This document shows positions 48,154 through 57,939 of a stretch of 64,000 nt of DNA, piece by piece (position 1 is the stretch's first letter; every line of letters starts with the position of its first letter). The position numbers were made by a program, and so were the translations under genes. This stretch comes from Sipunculus nudus (Eukaryota; Annelida; Sipuncula; Golfingiida; Sipunculidae), in contig CM049314.1 in assembly GCA_026874595.1 (NCBI GenBank), positions 66,573,300-66,637,299 of the forward strand. Direction: 5' to 3'. Below the pieces are notes generated by a model. It searched no databases, was not told where the DNA came from, and saw only the letters and a list, made by a program, of their open reading frames with translations.

Positions 48154-49716
48154 AGGGTGTGTGTGTGTGTGTATCAATTGTATTTGTCAAATATTTCGGG
48201 TCCCTCCTCCCAATTCTCGCTACGCCCCTTCTCGGCCATCTCAGCTGGCCACCTAGGTTCGATCCCCGGAGTGACTATTAGAATGGTTCTCCTGTTCTCT
48301 GGTTTCCTTCATCCTCACCCATTACCGAGCGCCACCATCCGAGCCATGGAGATTCCTTCTTATTAGTTATTATCACTAGTTGTGATAATAGGTTTTAATC
48401 CGTATTGTTAGTTTTAGCAATGTTAAAATATTTTTCTGAAGTAATCTAGTTGGTCTATATATCTGACATGTCTCTGATATATATTGGTGACTGACCATTC
48501 AGGGCATTATAAGCATGTACCAATAGTTTTTATTGTATTCTGGAATATATAGGGAGCCAGTGTAATTGTGCTAAAACAGGGGTCATGTGACAGTGACGGG
48601 CTGTTCTTGTGACTATACGTGCGGCTGTGTGTTGAACTCTCTGTAATTTATCACTCTTAAAACTTGGCAACCCATACAGAAGCGCATTGCAGTAGTCCAG
48701 TCTAGATGTAACTTGTCCATGAACAAGTGACTTTATGAAACTGTTATTCAGGTAGTGCCTAATATGTCCAATCTTACGTAAGTGTGTGTAACCTGCTCTG
48801 CATATTGAATTCACTTGTTTTTCAATATTCAGGGTATTATCAAACACAACACCAAGATTTCTTACTTGGGCTTTTGAAGATACCAATGAACCACCCACAT
48901 TGACGGCTAAAGGGTTTAAATCTTTTACATTGTGTTTTGAGGAGAAGATCATAACTTCCCTCTAATTGCCATTCAGTTTCTTTGCATCCATGTGTTTATT
49001 TCTACCAAATAATTTATTAGGCTTGAGACAATATTTGGTTGAATTGCACTATCATTTGGTTTAAATGAAAGGAATACTTGTCTGTCATCTGTGTACGCCA
49101 TGGCTCCTGATTATATCACCAAGGGGTTTTGTGTACATGATATAGTTCTTATAGGGCCAAAAACTGGCCCTCAGCGAACACCATGTTTCTTCATTACTGG
49201 CTGGAATGTTCATCATCAATACAGACAGTATGGTGTTTTTCAGTGAGGTATGCTGTCAGCCATGCCAGTGCTTTCCCTAATATTCAATATCATGTTTGAG
49301 ACGTAAAAGCAGTTTCTTATGATCAATAGTGTCAAGAAGAATGAGCACAGATGCACGGCGATGGTCAAGTGATTTTAGAATATTATAAGATTCAGTTGAG
49401 TGGTATTTCCTATAGGCTGATATAATGTATTTCTAGATATACTGAAATAGGACTTTTTTATTTCTCTCGCGGCAGACTTCTTAAGCGTTTGACCACAGGC
49501 GCTTGAATCCCCATAAAATTGGTATGTCTGTTGGCTTTCCCTAGTTATTTCCATTAGCTGTCATTCATAAATGGAAATCTACATTTCGTTTTCCAAGTTT
49601 TTGATATGTAAAGACAATTTAGACAAACGTATTAACTTACTATCAGCGTCGTTGTCGTAATGAGCGGCCACAAGAGTGATGAGCAGACACAAGATGGTAG
49701 CCTTCTTGCCGTCCAT
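38627..49716 (-). CDS. Receptor copy B: intact ATD-less ionotropic glutamate receptor
   Basis: Minus-strand join of 49641-49716, 47643-47716, 45308-45523, 44762-44971, 43978-44125, 42319-42530, 41217-41486, 39738-40013 and, less certain, 38627-38860: 571 residues. Signal peptide (1 to ~20), basic linker, S1 (~46-170), M1 (182-203), pore loop (~230-242), M3 (255-277), S2 (~290-455), M4 (464-488), short cytoplasmic tail. The ~400-residue amino-terminal domain of standard iGluRs is absent, as in vertebrate kainate-binding proteins and many IRs. Ligand residues are kept: T132 and R137 (APLTVTAER), T316 (GGRTE), E366 (VETP); Cys372 and Cys434 can form the S2 disulfide. Odd points: Trp240 at the Q/R site (LQWQG) and TYTGSLMNH (269-277) replacing SYTANLAAF. 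A ligand-gated cation channel or a non-conducting binding subunit at the plasma membrane are both possible. Tandem paralogue of pseudogene A. Confidence 0.85.
39305..39645. repeat. (GAT)n/(GATGAT)n imperfect microsatellite
   Basis: Two imperfect GAT-rich blocks in the intron between exon 8 and the candidate tail exon of receptor B; the minus frame through them is spurious poly-Ser. Confidence 0.9.
39738..40013 (-). CDS. Receptor B exon 8 (end of S2 and M4)
   Basis: 92 codons, acceptor ttctgtag|GAC, donor GGCAGG|gtaagc. It encodes DIEQFHIAIMSLHESGEIQ...KWWHNRNTDCWKT, then M4 FWGPLVLVAAGMVFGIIVAV and YYKHRGR. The Cys pairs with the one in exon 7 in known iGluR structures. M4 is the segment lost in copy A. 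Confidence 0.9.
40819..41171. mobile_element. MITE with ~110-bp near-identical inverted ends
   Basis: Arms 40819-40928 and 41062-41171 are inverted copies with only a handful of differences, starting GTCTCTCCAACAGACGCAAG, flanked on both sides by TA. 353 bp, no coding capacity; Tc1/mariner-type TA duplication. Its right end lies 45 bp from the exon 7 donor of receptor B. Absent from the matching intron of copy A. Confidence 0.85.
41217..41486 (-). CDS. Receptor B exon 7 (ligand-binding S2)
   Basis: 90 codons, acceptor taacag|GGC, donor CAG|gtaaag. GGRTEYILKQMAKGPMYDVMRNYW ... RRIKYALIVETP ... PCDLTTIGEIMHPGSYAMAVSK. T316 and E366 are the S2 ligand contacts by alignment with AMPA receptors. 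Confidence 0.9.
42069..42158. repeat. (TA)n microsatellite
   Basis: TA tract in receptor B intron 6, next to the duplicated exon 6 end. Confidence 0.95.
42205..42262 (-). repeat. Partial copy of exon 6 3' end with splice donor (B)
   Basis: Minus strand reads DLEHLVCSDTYD-stop-VSIR followed by gtgagc, a diverged copy of the last ~55 bases of exon 6 plus donor. Linked to the real exon by the same ACGGATATCGG spacer seen in copy A. Confidence 0.75.
42319..42530 (-). CDS. Receptor B exon 6 (M3 and start of S2)
   Basis: 212 nt, acceptor attgcag|GT, donor AGA|gtaagc. YDRAPRSLASKLISCFWFVF, M3 ending TYTGSLMNHLYW, then VHPFKPPFRDLEHLVSSGTY. All codons open. The conserved iGluR gate motif SYTANLAAF is replaced. 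Confidence 0.9.
42541..42735. mobile_element. pogo/Tigger-like fragment (one end)
   Basis: Starts TA|CAGTGGAACCTCTCTTAACGG, a classic pogo/Tigger terminus, then repeated ACCTC.CTACTTA.GGAC phrases. The opposite terminus was not found, so it is truncated; the right limit is a guess. Only 10 bp from the exon 6 acceptor. Confidence 0.5.
43978..44125 (-). CDS. Receptor B exon 5 (M1 end and pore loop)
   Basis: 148 nt, acceptor attaacag|ACG, donor CAAG|gtgggt. TALLLWVMNRFNPYEW ... FNVRGSLWFVFTTLQWQ plus split Gly. Aligning SLWF...QG with AMPA receptors puts Trp240 at the Q/R position. Confidence 0.9.
44130..44500. repeat. (AAT)n/(GAT)n microsatellite block
   Basis: Interrupted AAT, ATC and GAT repeats immediately upstream (on minus) of exon 5, as in copy A. 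Confidence 0.9.
44762..44971 (-). CDS. Receptor B exon 4 (end of S1 and M1)
   Basis: 70 codons, acceptor gatattag|AAA, donor TTAATA|gtgggt. KADIAAAPLTVTAERQKYVNF ... FDIFRPLKPEVYGLVTLVTLI. KAD.A.APLT and the following Arg are the iGluR S1 signature; T132 and R137 contact the ligand. Confidence 0.9.
45016..45049. repeat. (ATC)n microsatellite
   Basis: About 11 ATC units in receptor B intron 3. Confidence 0.9.
45308..45523 (-). CDS. Receptor B exon 3 (ligand-binding S1)
   Basis: 72 codons, acceptor tctgccag|GCT, donor GGG|gtaatt. AQPYFMTSVAWIYP ... CYGFIPDLIRELSDEIGFKY ... MMGEVIDG, joining KADIAAAP of exon 4. Confidence 0.9.
45768..46470. repeat. 37-bp minisatellite, about 19 units
   Basis: Unit CGTCAGCACCATCTGGTAGT + CATTAAATAAAACAAAC. 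Central units differ by 0-2 bases; the outer units are much more diverged. In receptor B intron 2, ending flush against a TTAA MITE. Confidence 0.95.
46476..46931 (+). mobile_element. TTAA-flanked MITE, copy 2
   Basis: AGGTGTCCATTCACC ... GATTGGGCGCCT between TTAA at 46472-46475 and 46932-46935. Imperfect TIR AGG.G.CCA.TC. Reverse-orientation homologue of 11723-12183. No ORF. Confidence 0.75.
47261..47467 (-). other. Signal-peptide-like ORF in receptor B intron 2
   Basis: An internal ATG gives MRSLISVCMLVVSYYNLLRA (a good signal-peptide shape), then GSFQERYPGFNLEDTGQMATNLS..., ending at a stop. GATACAG|gtcaaa could be a donor. Nothing equivalent was seen in copy A. It could be an alternative first exon, a small secreted peptide or chance. 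Confidence 0.2.
47643..47716 (-). CDS. Receptor B exon 2 (basic linker into S1)
   Basis: 74 nt, acceptor atttcttcag|TT, donor GTCAGG|gtacgt. APKPRSKRQTDSITKK then HYKFTTVR, joining AQPYFM. Only the frame fixed by exon 1 phase is open. Aligned with A exon 2 (KHFKFTTIM). Confidence 0.8.
48123..48172. repeat. (TA)n(TG)n microsatellite
   Basis: Compound TA then TG tract in receptor B intron 1. Confidence 0.9.
48360..49450 (-). pseudogene. Non-LTR retrotransposon reverse transcriptase fragment
   Basis: Minus strand, in pieces: WLTAYLTEKHHTVCIDDE, GAMAYTDD (the YxDD active site) near 49100, then an open run at 48530-48952 with VRNLGVVFDNTL, LDYCNALLYGLP, LQRVQHTAARIVTR and LHWLPI. Typical of jockey/CR1-like RT C-terminal halves. 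Frameshifts and stops elsewhere; the conserved tail continues to about 48.4 kb. In receptor B intron 1. Confidence 0.8.
49641..49716 (-). CDS. Receptor B exon 1 (signal peptide)
   Basis: ATG at 49716. MDGKKATILCLLITLVAAHYDNDAD plus one base, donor GATA|gtaagt, phase 1. Hydrophobic core ILCLLITLVAA after two lysines. Start chosen by alignment with copy A. Confidence 0.85.
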
Positions 49717-49729
49717 GGCGATTGGCGAA

Positions 49730-49752
49730 TGTCGTAAAATGTCGTCTGCTCA
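49730..49752 (-). promoter_or_regulatory. Conserved 5' flank/5'UTR block of receptor B
   Basis: Identical over 23 bases to 25944-25966 in front of copy A, 13 bp from the ATG. CAAACCACC on plus lies just beyond, as in A. Confidence 0.5.
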
Positions 49753-50137
49753 GATCTAACTTTACCCACAAACCACCGGTTTGTCCTTAATCTGTAAATG
49801 AAAAGCAGGAAAGAATCATAAAAAAATATCAGTCAGGAAATTGTCAATGTCCAGGGGCGGCAATATAGGGGGAATGGGGTGTATATATCCCCCGCACTTT
49901 TTAGCAAGGGGGGTTAGTCAATGTAATAATCCCCCTTGATATCCAGAGAATGACATATTGGAAATAAAATACAGAATAAGAATAAAAGACTTTGATTCCG
50001 TTTCTGAGTTTACTATGAAATATATATATATCTAAATCTGGTTTAGAATTAATATATACTTGAAACATAATACCTTATTTTTTAATTCCTTATACTTAAT
50101 TGTTATGTATTTGAAATGTGTCACAGAGACAATATAA

Positions 50138-50141
<4 letters not shown>

Positions 50142-50198
<57 letters not shown>
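50142..50198. repeat. (TA)n microsatellite
   Basis: TA tract upstream of receptor B. Confidence 0.95.
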
Positions 50199-50199
<1 letters not shown>

Positions 50200-50813
50200 C
50201 ACTGAAGAAAAACAACACTGTAAATTCACGACAGACTGTATCACGGGATGCGACCCGACCATCAGGTGAATGTTGTTAGAATAAAGCTAACGGCATGGTT
50301 TGAAAAGCCGAGACTTTACGAGATTACGAGATTATGCATCGTGCGTATCGGGGAGAGCAGGTGAAAGACCGACACTGATCCTATTTTCCTCGGGGGCACA
50401 ATGGGATTAGTCGGGGTACACGTGCAATGTTTGAACATAACAGGGGACAAAGGTTTGTTGCTGTTTATTTATTTTATTATTTATTACAAATATAATTTTA
50501 CTAGGATGCCCGTGCAGCATGGTATGCTGATTTTTTAATAGGGTCCTGGGTACAGTGAACACTCAGTTATATGCACATATGATATAAAAATACACATATA
50601 CTATACTATAAAAAGACACCATATAAAAGGCAAATGTACTACACTCATACCAAGTGGACTCGACTCGACAAACTCACCATAGGGTAGTGGCAACGCCATG
50701 TCCCTCAACACTTCAAGGCAGTGAGAGCAACTACCTGAGCTATTTTAAGCTTTCTGTGAACCCGCTTTTCGCTAAAGCTTTGCCATACATGGGTTTGGCT
50801 TATGAATACCTCT

Positions 50814-51290
50814 TCATTGCAAGAGATACATGTCAGATACATGCTTGCTGATCATCATAGGTATCTGTCTGGTAATTGCTGGAGGGTGGTTGGATTGTAC
50901 GTGGATATAGAGCGGATCATTGTTTGGTTTTCTGTAAGGGTAGAAAATGTCATTTTGGAGGTCAAATGTTACGTCTAAGAAATCTGTGCAGGTCAGGTTA
51001 GTTTCAATGGTTAGATTTAACCAAAAATGGAAAAAGAGTTTGATAATTTTCTTACGGTGCTGTCCGCTTTGTTTCCCAGACATGTGGGGGAAACAACCTA
51101 AACCGTCATCTCGATACAGGCCTAGAGCATTTTTCTCCAAATTACTGTTTCAACATATCTTGTAGGTATAAATCAACAATTTCGTATACTTCAGCGCCAT
51201 CAAAGCTGCCCATGGTGACGTCAAAGCTAGTTTGATCTTTCTTCGCCCAGATGTTATCATTGCTATACAGTAAGATTTTCCTGTGATCGA
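50814..51290 (-). pseudogene. Penelope-like (YRDDG-type) reverse transcriptase fragment
   Basis: Minus strand: LLYSNDNIWAKK, FDVTMGSFDGAEVYEIVDLYL, a frameshift/stop, then LGLYRDDGLG ... FLDVTFDLQNDIFYPYRKPN ... PLYIHVQSNHPPAI. YRDDG followed by FLDV and YRKPN..SNHPP is a pattern I associate with Penelope-like retroelements; the class is inferred. Runs into a (TA)n tract at 51.30 kb. Confidence 0.65.
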
Positions 51291-51303
51291 GGGGTAAAGG
51301 TAA

Positions 51304-51326
51304 ATATATATATATATATATATATA

Positions 51327-51367
<41 letters not shown>
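51304..51367. repeat. (TA)n microsatellite
   Basis: TA tract with one interruption. Confidence 0.95.
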
Positions 51368-51372
<5 letters not shown>

Positions 51373-51739
51373 CATTATATGCTTATATGGATATCCCCCA
51401 CCCTTGAAGATAAATTGACGCTACTGTCAATATCTCGTAAATATCAAATTGATACGGGCATATGACACAGTGTAAACTAAATATGTATCCTCTAAATGTA
51501 ACTGTATGCAACTCTATACAGAAAGAGTACATAAAAGGGGCAAATATAGAGGACTTTAAAAATCGGGGGTGTTTTTTTTCGGGGGGGGGGGGAAGCAACT
51601 ACATTGCTCAAGTGAACAAGTGTGCTAGGAATGCCCGAAGACTTTATACCTAATTATCACCTGCAGAAGACATCAGGCCTTCCTACACCCTTCTTATCTA
51701 TATTTGGATTGACCCATTTATAGGCCACCCCTATTGGCC

Positions 51740-51825
51740 GACCATAGTTTATTCTGTCAAAGATGAAACTGTGACTGTATAAATCGTGCGCAATACGGGT
51801 GACGTGACGGAATCTGGGAAACTGC
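51740..51825 (-). pseudogene. Decayed copy of the 56.4-kb signal-peptide exon
   Basis: Minus strand reads PDSVTSPVLRTIYTVTVSSLT, aligning with PDSFTLAVLCTIYIVTISSLI of 56436-56502, but the ATG is changed (TTCCCA for ATGCCA) and the donor is gone. Confidence 0.5.
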
Positions 51826-51934
51826 TAAATATTTACAAAATAACAATTTAACAGGTCAAAAATCTTAAGAAAACAATATAACAAAATGCTAAATACACAT
51901 GATTAACGGTGACTGCTCATACACTTCAGTGTTA

Positions 51935-51936
<2 letters not shown>

Positions 51937-51990
<54 letters not shown>
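51937..51990. repeat. (TA)n microsatellite
   Basis: TA tract. Confidence 0.95.
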
Positions 51991-51991
<1 letters not shown>

Positions 51992-52004
51992 TCTAACTCG
52001 TGTT

Positions 52005-52717
52005 GTTGTTACATTCCGTACTGGTTGGACTCTCGTTGTCATGTGGGCCTTGAGTTTTCACGCCTGGTAGTGGGGCACGTGATCAGCCTGGTATGTGTAG
52101 ACACACGGCTATGTCTTTCTAGAGAATTCCTGAAACATGTGTTTGGCCAGACCTTATAGACTGTTCGAGAAGTAGAAGGTTCCCGGCTTAGGGTGTGAAG
52201 GTAAATAAAGGGCGGTTTTTTAGAACCAAGAAGGCAGACAACAGAGCAGATACCAGCGGACACAGAAGCGTGTAAGATTCTAAGACCTTATCCGACGAAT
52301 GCGGCAATTATAGATATATCAAGAACTTTCCTTGATTCTATACACTGGACTTCAGTTTACATTCTGTGTTGTTTCAAGAACTTTCCACTGGACTGTCATT
52401 CTCCCAGAGCTTACATTCAAAGGACTTATTTTGGTGACACTGTTGGTATTCAGGTATTGTACCATTATCTTTCTGTGTAATTGTATTGACTTGTTGCTAT
52501 ACCGCTGTTTCACTGTATAATTGTATTGATTTAGTGTATTGTATTGTTAGGATTGTTTTAGGAATAAATTATAGTTATTTGTTAACAAAAACCACTGACT
52601 TCTTTATTCATTCCCCTAGACATTTCCCGCTGCCTAGTGTTATAGAATCTGATTTTTTATCTCCATTACAAAATTTGTGTTCATCACGCATACATGATCT
52701 GTTTATATTAGGTTCCG

Positions 52718-52720
<3 letters not shown>
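52005..52720 (+). mobile_element. Possible LTR-like segment
   Basis: Starts near TGTTGTTACATTCCGTACTGG after a TA tract, has GGTAAATAAAGGGC and GGAATAAATT polyadenylation-like sites, tandem TTTC(A)AGAACTTTCC motifs and no ORF; ends near GGTTCCGTAAC. Speculative; no partner LTR found. Confidence 0.25.

Positions 52721-52773
<53 letters not shown>
52721..52773. repeat. (TA)n microsatellite
   Basis: TA tract. Confidence 0.95.
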
Positions 52774-52776
<3 letters not shown>

Positions 52777-53414
52777 ACACATGTAACACACGACAAATAT
52801 CAAATAGCTAATATTTCTGTTTCCTATGTTGTTTCATGCCTTTTTGTGCGTATTGAACCAATTTATTTATCAATAATAAAACTTTAAAAGGATGCACATC
52901 TTGCAGTCTTAACCCCTTGTTGCGATTAAGGGATTTTTTTTATATAATTTTAGACAATGCTCAGATAATTCAAACACCGGTCGGTAAGTTTGTGCTTCAC
53001 AAAAATAAACCCAAAATCGATTTATCATTCCATCGTTAAAAAGAATCGGATTTAAAAGCTTGCAATTCGAGCAATAATAGTTCAATGCATTTTAAAGTCA
53101 AACTGGTGAACTCCGAAAACACTTGTATTCATTCAAAGGGAAACACCTTGTCACCGAGGTTTCTTGTTACTTAAGAGATAAATGAGAAACATTACCGTGA
53201 CCAATTGATTGTTAAACAACATCGTATTTATCAACTAATCTTTTATAGATAATATCTATATTTTCACCGGAAACAAAAATACTGAGTTCCATTCAGTGAG
53301 GACATTCCTTTGCATATTTTATTTTTGGATATATGATGAACATTTTAAGGCACTTTGTTTCTGATTATGATACACGAAATCTTTAATATAATACGTATTA
53401 TTTTATATAATACG

Positions 53415-53505
53415 TATTATTTTTTAGAGAGAGTAGACGTTAAAGAAGTTTAAAGGGGAAAATATATTTATAAGTCTATATTTTTATACGAGAGAGGAAA
53501 GAGAG

Positions 53506-53578
<73 letters not shown>

Positions 53579-53775
53579 TTTGTCTCCTCTCTCTTACAAA
53601 CAATATATATTATACTGAACACGATCTTTCTATCTTATATATTATAATATTGATCGCCCTCTCCATATATATCTCTCATAATATGCACATAACAGTCTTC
53701 TCTCTCGTATGAAATATAAGAACTTATTTTTTCCCCTTTAAAATACTTTAATGTCTGCTGTCTCTTAAAAACAGT
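53415..53775. repeat. Imperfect palindrome around a (TA)n tract
   Basis: The left part (AGAGAGTAGACGTTAAAGAAG..TTTAAAGGGGAAAA...ATACGAGAGAG) and the reverse complement of the right part (AGAGACAGCAGACATTAAAG..TTTTAAAGGGGAAAA...ATACGAGAGAG) are similar over ~70 bp. (TA)n at 53510-53577 lies between the arms. Confidence 0.65.
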
Positions 53776-53779
53776 ACAT

Positions 53780-55310
53780 ATTAAATTGATCACGATCTTT
53801 ATCTTTTATCTCTTCCCGCTGTTTCTCTCTATCTTAAATGGCTAAAATCAAATACGGAATATGCAATGGAAAAGGATAAATATATAATCGTTGTCCTTCA
53901 GTGAACATTATATATCGGTTACTCTCGATAAAATCAGTTACTCCAGTGTTGTTCCAAAAATCAATCCTGGTTACTCGTAATCCCTATTGATCCCTTACAA
54001 CTAAAATCTATTCATGGTACAGCTATTATTAATTGTAAATCGTTAATGTGAATATTAAAACAGGGGTGACTTTTTCACAAGGTCCCGTATTTACCGCGTA
54101 AAATTGAACGATTTCAGTGAATATCGACACTGTTTCAGAGATATTCACGGAGACACACACGCTTACATACAACCAGTACGGCAGTAGAGCGTAATAATTA
54201 TAATTAAGAAACGGCGATTGCCAAGCAAAGCAATGTCCCATGGGTTTGTGGTATTGGGCTACCTCATGAAACGAAAACATTTTAAAACCAACTTTTGAAT
54301 ATATTCAAATTTCATAGAAATATTTAATATTAAGCATAAAATAAGATACGATAACATAATAACATGGGTGAAATAGTTATAGAGTCCTGGCGAGGTAAAG
54401 TTTACTGAAATAACAAGCGGTAATTTCAAATTTCACGACATATTCTTAATACCACGACCTTAACCCTTATAGAGTGACACTGACGTAATTTGGGGCAGTG
54501 ACAAAGGCCTAAACAATATTCTACGATCAATTAATCAATCATATAATGGTTCAGGGGTAAGAGTACTGGAGGAAGTGTTTGAAGTAATGAGTTTCAATTA
54601 TTAAGTGTGGTTGACATCTTAATTAAAATGCTAATTTTCCTTATTAACCTATTAATACAATATAACGCCAGAAAAGTGATTTTGTGACAAGATAGATTTA
54701 AAAAACAACTATTTAGGTCACAGTTTTTCCACAAAAATGTCAATTGTGCGATTTTTGACGACTATATATCACCTTTAACAAGGGGAAAATGATCGATTTA
54801 GAATTTTTTGTTCAGTCAATGAAAGCTAACTGGTTTCCAAGAATATCTAATTCATCTTAACACTTGTTCAATATTGGTAAAAACTGTTAAAAAATCTACA
54901 ATGATTTATATCCTATTGCAAGGGAAATTTACTGTTCAACAGGTCATAGGGTTGGAGAATATATCAAAATTTTACTGTCATATGTTTGTGCATTTGTAAA
55001 TATTTGTGGTCATGAAAAATCAAATTTATTCAAACCACAAATATGGTTCAATGAATTGTTTCTGGATGGATGTTACTGTTTAGACTATGCCAAGATTTTA
55101 TTTATAGTGTTTTTGTACATATTAAAGATGATTTTTTACATAAAGAGGAAATTTTGTCTCCGACGAATTAATTCACAAGCGTCTTAAATGCAGAAAAGGC
55201 TGGTTTTGTGAATACATGAAAATAAAAGTACGAAAAAAAAACACGTGAACCCATTTACAAAAAAAAATGACCTTTCCGGTGACTATGTTAAAATATACAG
55301 CGATACAATG
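53780..55310. other. No gene recognised
   Basis: AT-rich sequence without conserved ORFs, TIRs or receptor exons on either strand. Confidence 0.4.
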
Positions 55311-55389
55311 ACTTTCAGATAGACGGTAAGATATATTATTTATCACAACTTCAACGGCCTGCTTCTGTAAAATAATGGAAAAGAAATGA

Positions 55390-55690
55390 TTGGATTTGGT
55401 TCAAGGCCCTGTACAAGAAAAAAAATTGAGCTTAAAAATAAATCGAAAATCCGAATTTAATTACCGATTAATAAATAATTTGATCGTAAAAAACAGTGTG
55501 TTGAGTAGAAATGATAGTACAATTTCACCTCTTTGTTCTATATGTCGGCTAGAAGAAAATATTAAGCATTATTTATATAGTTGCAAGGCTTTCAATTTCT
55601 GTGGGATTTTTTCGAAAAAAAATTTGGATGTGGACTCGAGCGGAGACTGATTTTGTTTGGATATCAATATGAGAATGACTTAAAAACTTT
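55390..55690 (+). pseudogene. Retroelement ORF C-terminal fragment with CxxC...HxxxxC
   Basis: FNYRLINNLIVKNSVLSRND...PLCSICRLEENIKHYLYSCKAFN. CxxC-x8-HxxxxC after a helical segment is the usual C-terminal zinc-binding end of many non-LTR RT ORFs. Upstream frames are broken; no start codon context. Confidence 0.45.
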
Positions 55691-56435
55691 ATAGAAACGA
55701 ATATGTATTTCTTGGCATGTGCTCTTTACAAATACAAAAAAAAAAGAAAAAAAATGAACTGAGAAAAATACTGCATGTGAACTGTTGCTAAGGAACTTTG
55801 TAGTGTTTGAACTTGAATGTAACAAGAAACTTATTATGTCAAAAATAATAAATATATCGATAAATTTGAGTATTCCATTACAGCCATAAAGGTTAGGATG
55901 AGGGATTCAACTTATTTTTTCTATCTCTATTTTTTTTAGATTTTTAAAATCTCAAGACAAATATGGTGATCTATGTGCCACTAATATTTTAATATTTATG
56001 AGTTAAAAGTTCCCCCTGCTTACCCTGATCATGTGGTAGGTCTGATGCCATCGGTGTCTTAGTAAAACCATGATCATATGTATCAGTATTCTAGTGTCTC
56101 ACAGCTGAGGATTTCTGATTTTTTTAACAAACTGTGTAGAAAAAAATAAAAAAAATAAAGGATTTTCTCTTAGAAAACACCATTTATATTCCAATATCTT
56201 TTTAAATATTCCAAATTTATTTAAACCGGGGCCCGAGTCCGAGTCCGGGTTTTACCAAGTACCACTTGATCTTATCTCGACTGGTGGCAGCGCAAAATGG
56301 CGGCGGTGGCTCTAGACTTGATGTACAATCTCCTTAAATGTCATATATTCGCTAAACTGTAACCCGAATATTATACAAAGATATTACTCTTGTACATGCA
56401 TGTCTAAATAATCGTTATATGAAAGTAACACATAC

Positions 56436-56502
56436 CTATCAAAGATGAAATAGTGACAATATAAATCGTGCACAACACGGCTAACGTGAAGGAATCTGGC
56501 AT
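56436..56502 (-). CDS. Orphan signal-peptide first exon
   Basis: ATG at 56502: MPDSFTLAVLCTIYIVTISSLI plus one base, then donor ATAG|gtatgt. A hydrophobic signal peptide ending in phase 1, like exon 1 of receptors A and B, but not similar in sequence. No downstream exons were found on minus between 50 and 56 kb. Could be a remnant of a related receptor or exon 1 of another gene with distant exons. Confidence 0.35.
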
Positions 56503-56509
56503 AGTGCGC

Positions 56510-57900
56510 AGTTTCCACCGTCGTAACCACTATTTATTAGCTCACCTTTGACGCTAATTTACATTACAGAACTCATGTGGTCTCAGATTGCCGCTAACGT
56601 GCGTCGTTGATTAAAAGTGAATGACACGGTCGGCTGCGCGCAATGACCGAACCTGGGAAGATATTTCATGGAGATACACAACAATAACAATAAGGACACT
56701 CAATCTACATTAATAACTGTATCGGAAGCACAACACTAGCTCTGTGACACCTACATATATATGAACATGTATATAATTTTCCCTTGTAAAATCAGGTAGA
56801 GTTCTAATTCACAACTGATAAAAACCCCAATAAATTAAATCAATCCAAAAGTTGTTTTATATCCATCATAGTCCACATAAGGTATACCTCATTTTAAACC
56901 TGGTACACTGTTTTCCCTGATAGTATACATATTAGTAATCTTTTCACTTATTTTAACATCATTTTGTAATATTTAAAAACCCTCTAAATTTTTAAAACGT
57001 GCACTGTTTTAAGCACCCAGTAACAGTAAGCAACTTTTACGTGGACAAATATTAAATTATATGACAATATCTCAAAAGGGCGGGTTTCCTCTTCTCTGTG
57101 TCTTCTTGTTGAAAATGAAATTTAATATTTTTATCAAAAATTAAATTTCAGTTTTAAGGCAGAGAGAGACATAATAGAGCAAAAAAAAAAGCCTTTGCAA
57201 TATTATCTTGTACTGTTATATTATTCTGCTAAAATGTGGCTTGCCGTTACTGAGTGCTCAAGATAGTGTACTTTTTAAATAAAAAAAAAATAATTGTTAA
57301 AATATCATAAGAAAATGAATGTAAATTTCAAAAATATGTATACGGTAAGAAAGAACACTGTACTAGATTAACTTTATGGTTCTAATACTAATTTAAAACA
57401 ACTTGTGGATTGATTTTAGTTATAGGGATTTTTCCCAGTTCTTCTACCTTAAGAGTACTCGAACCCAATATAAATACATGTGGGTGGGTGTACTTGCTTA
57501 TCTCATTATCACTGCAAACTTACTTACATTGGAGTCTGTATTTATTTATCACATTAGGGCTTTGTAAACCTGTGCTGGTCAGTTCAACAGCGTTATGTCA
57601 AGACATATTGTTTTATTCGAAACATAAAAAAACTAATTAGCCCGAGTCTAATGTAACTACTCACGTGCCAGAGTTTAAAGCATCACAAAGTCAAATTTGT
57701 ACACGTTTCACTGGTAAACATAGGTCCTTTTAAATTTTTATATCCTTATATTCTTTTATATCCTTTTAAAGAGTTGCCATGGCATTGGGGACTCGAGTCC
57801 GAGTCGGGGTAATGCTAAATTGCTGATCGAGTAATAGAGTCCAACACTTTGTACCCGCTACAGACCTTACTAGAAAAGCACTCAGAGAGCGCAGACCTCC
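56510..57900. other. No gene recognised
   Basis: AT-rich. Contains one GACTCGAGTCCGAGTC motif at 57.79 kb (another at 56.23 kb). Confidence 0.4.
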
Positions 57901-57939
57901 ACCAAGGCAGCTCATTTCCCCCATACGGAATTTAATTTA

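Noticed and set aside
50000-56400. A third receptor gene body downstream of the 56.4-kb exon
   Set aside because: No S1, M1, pore, M3 or S2 motifs were found on the minus strand in this interval.
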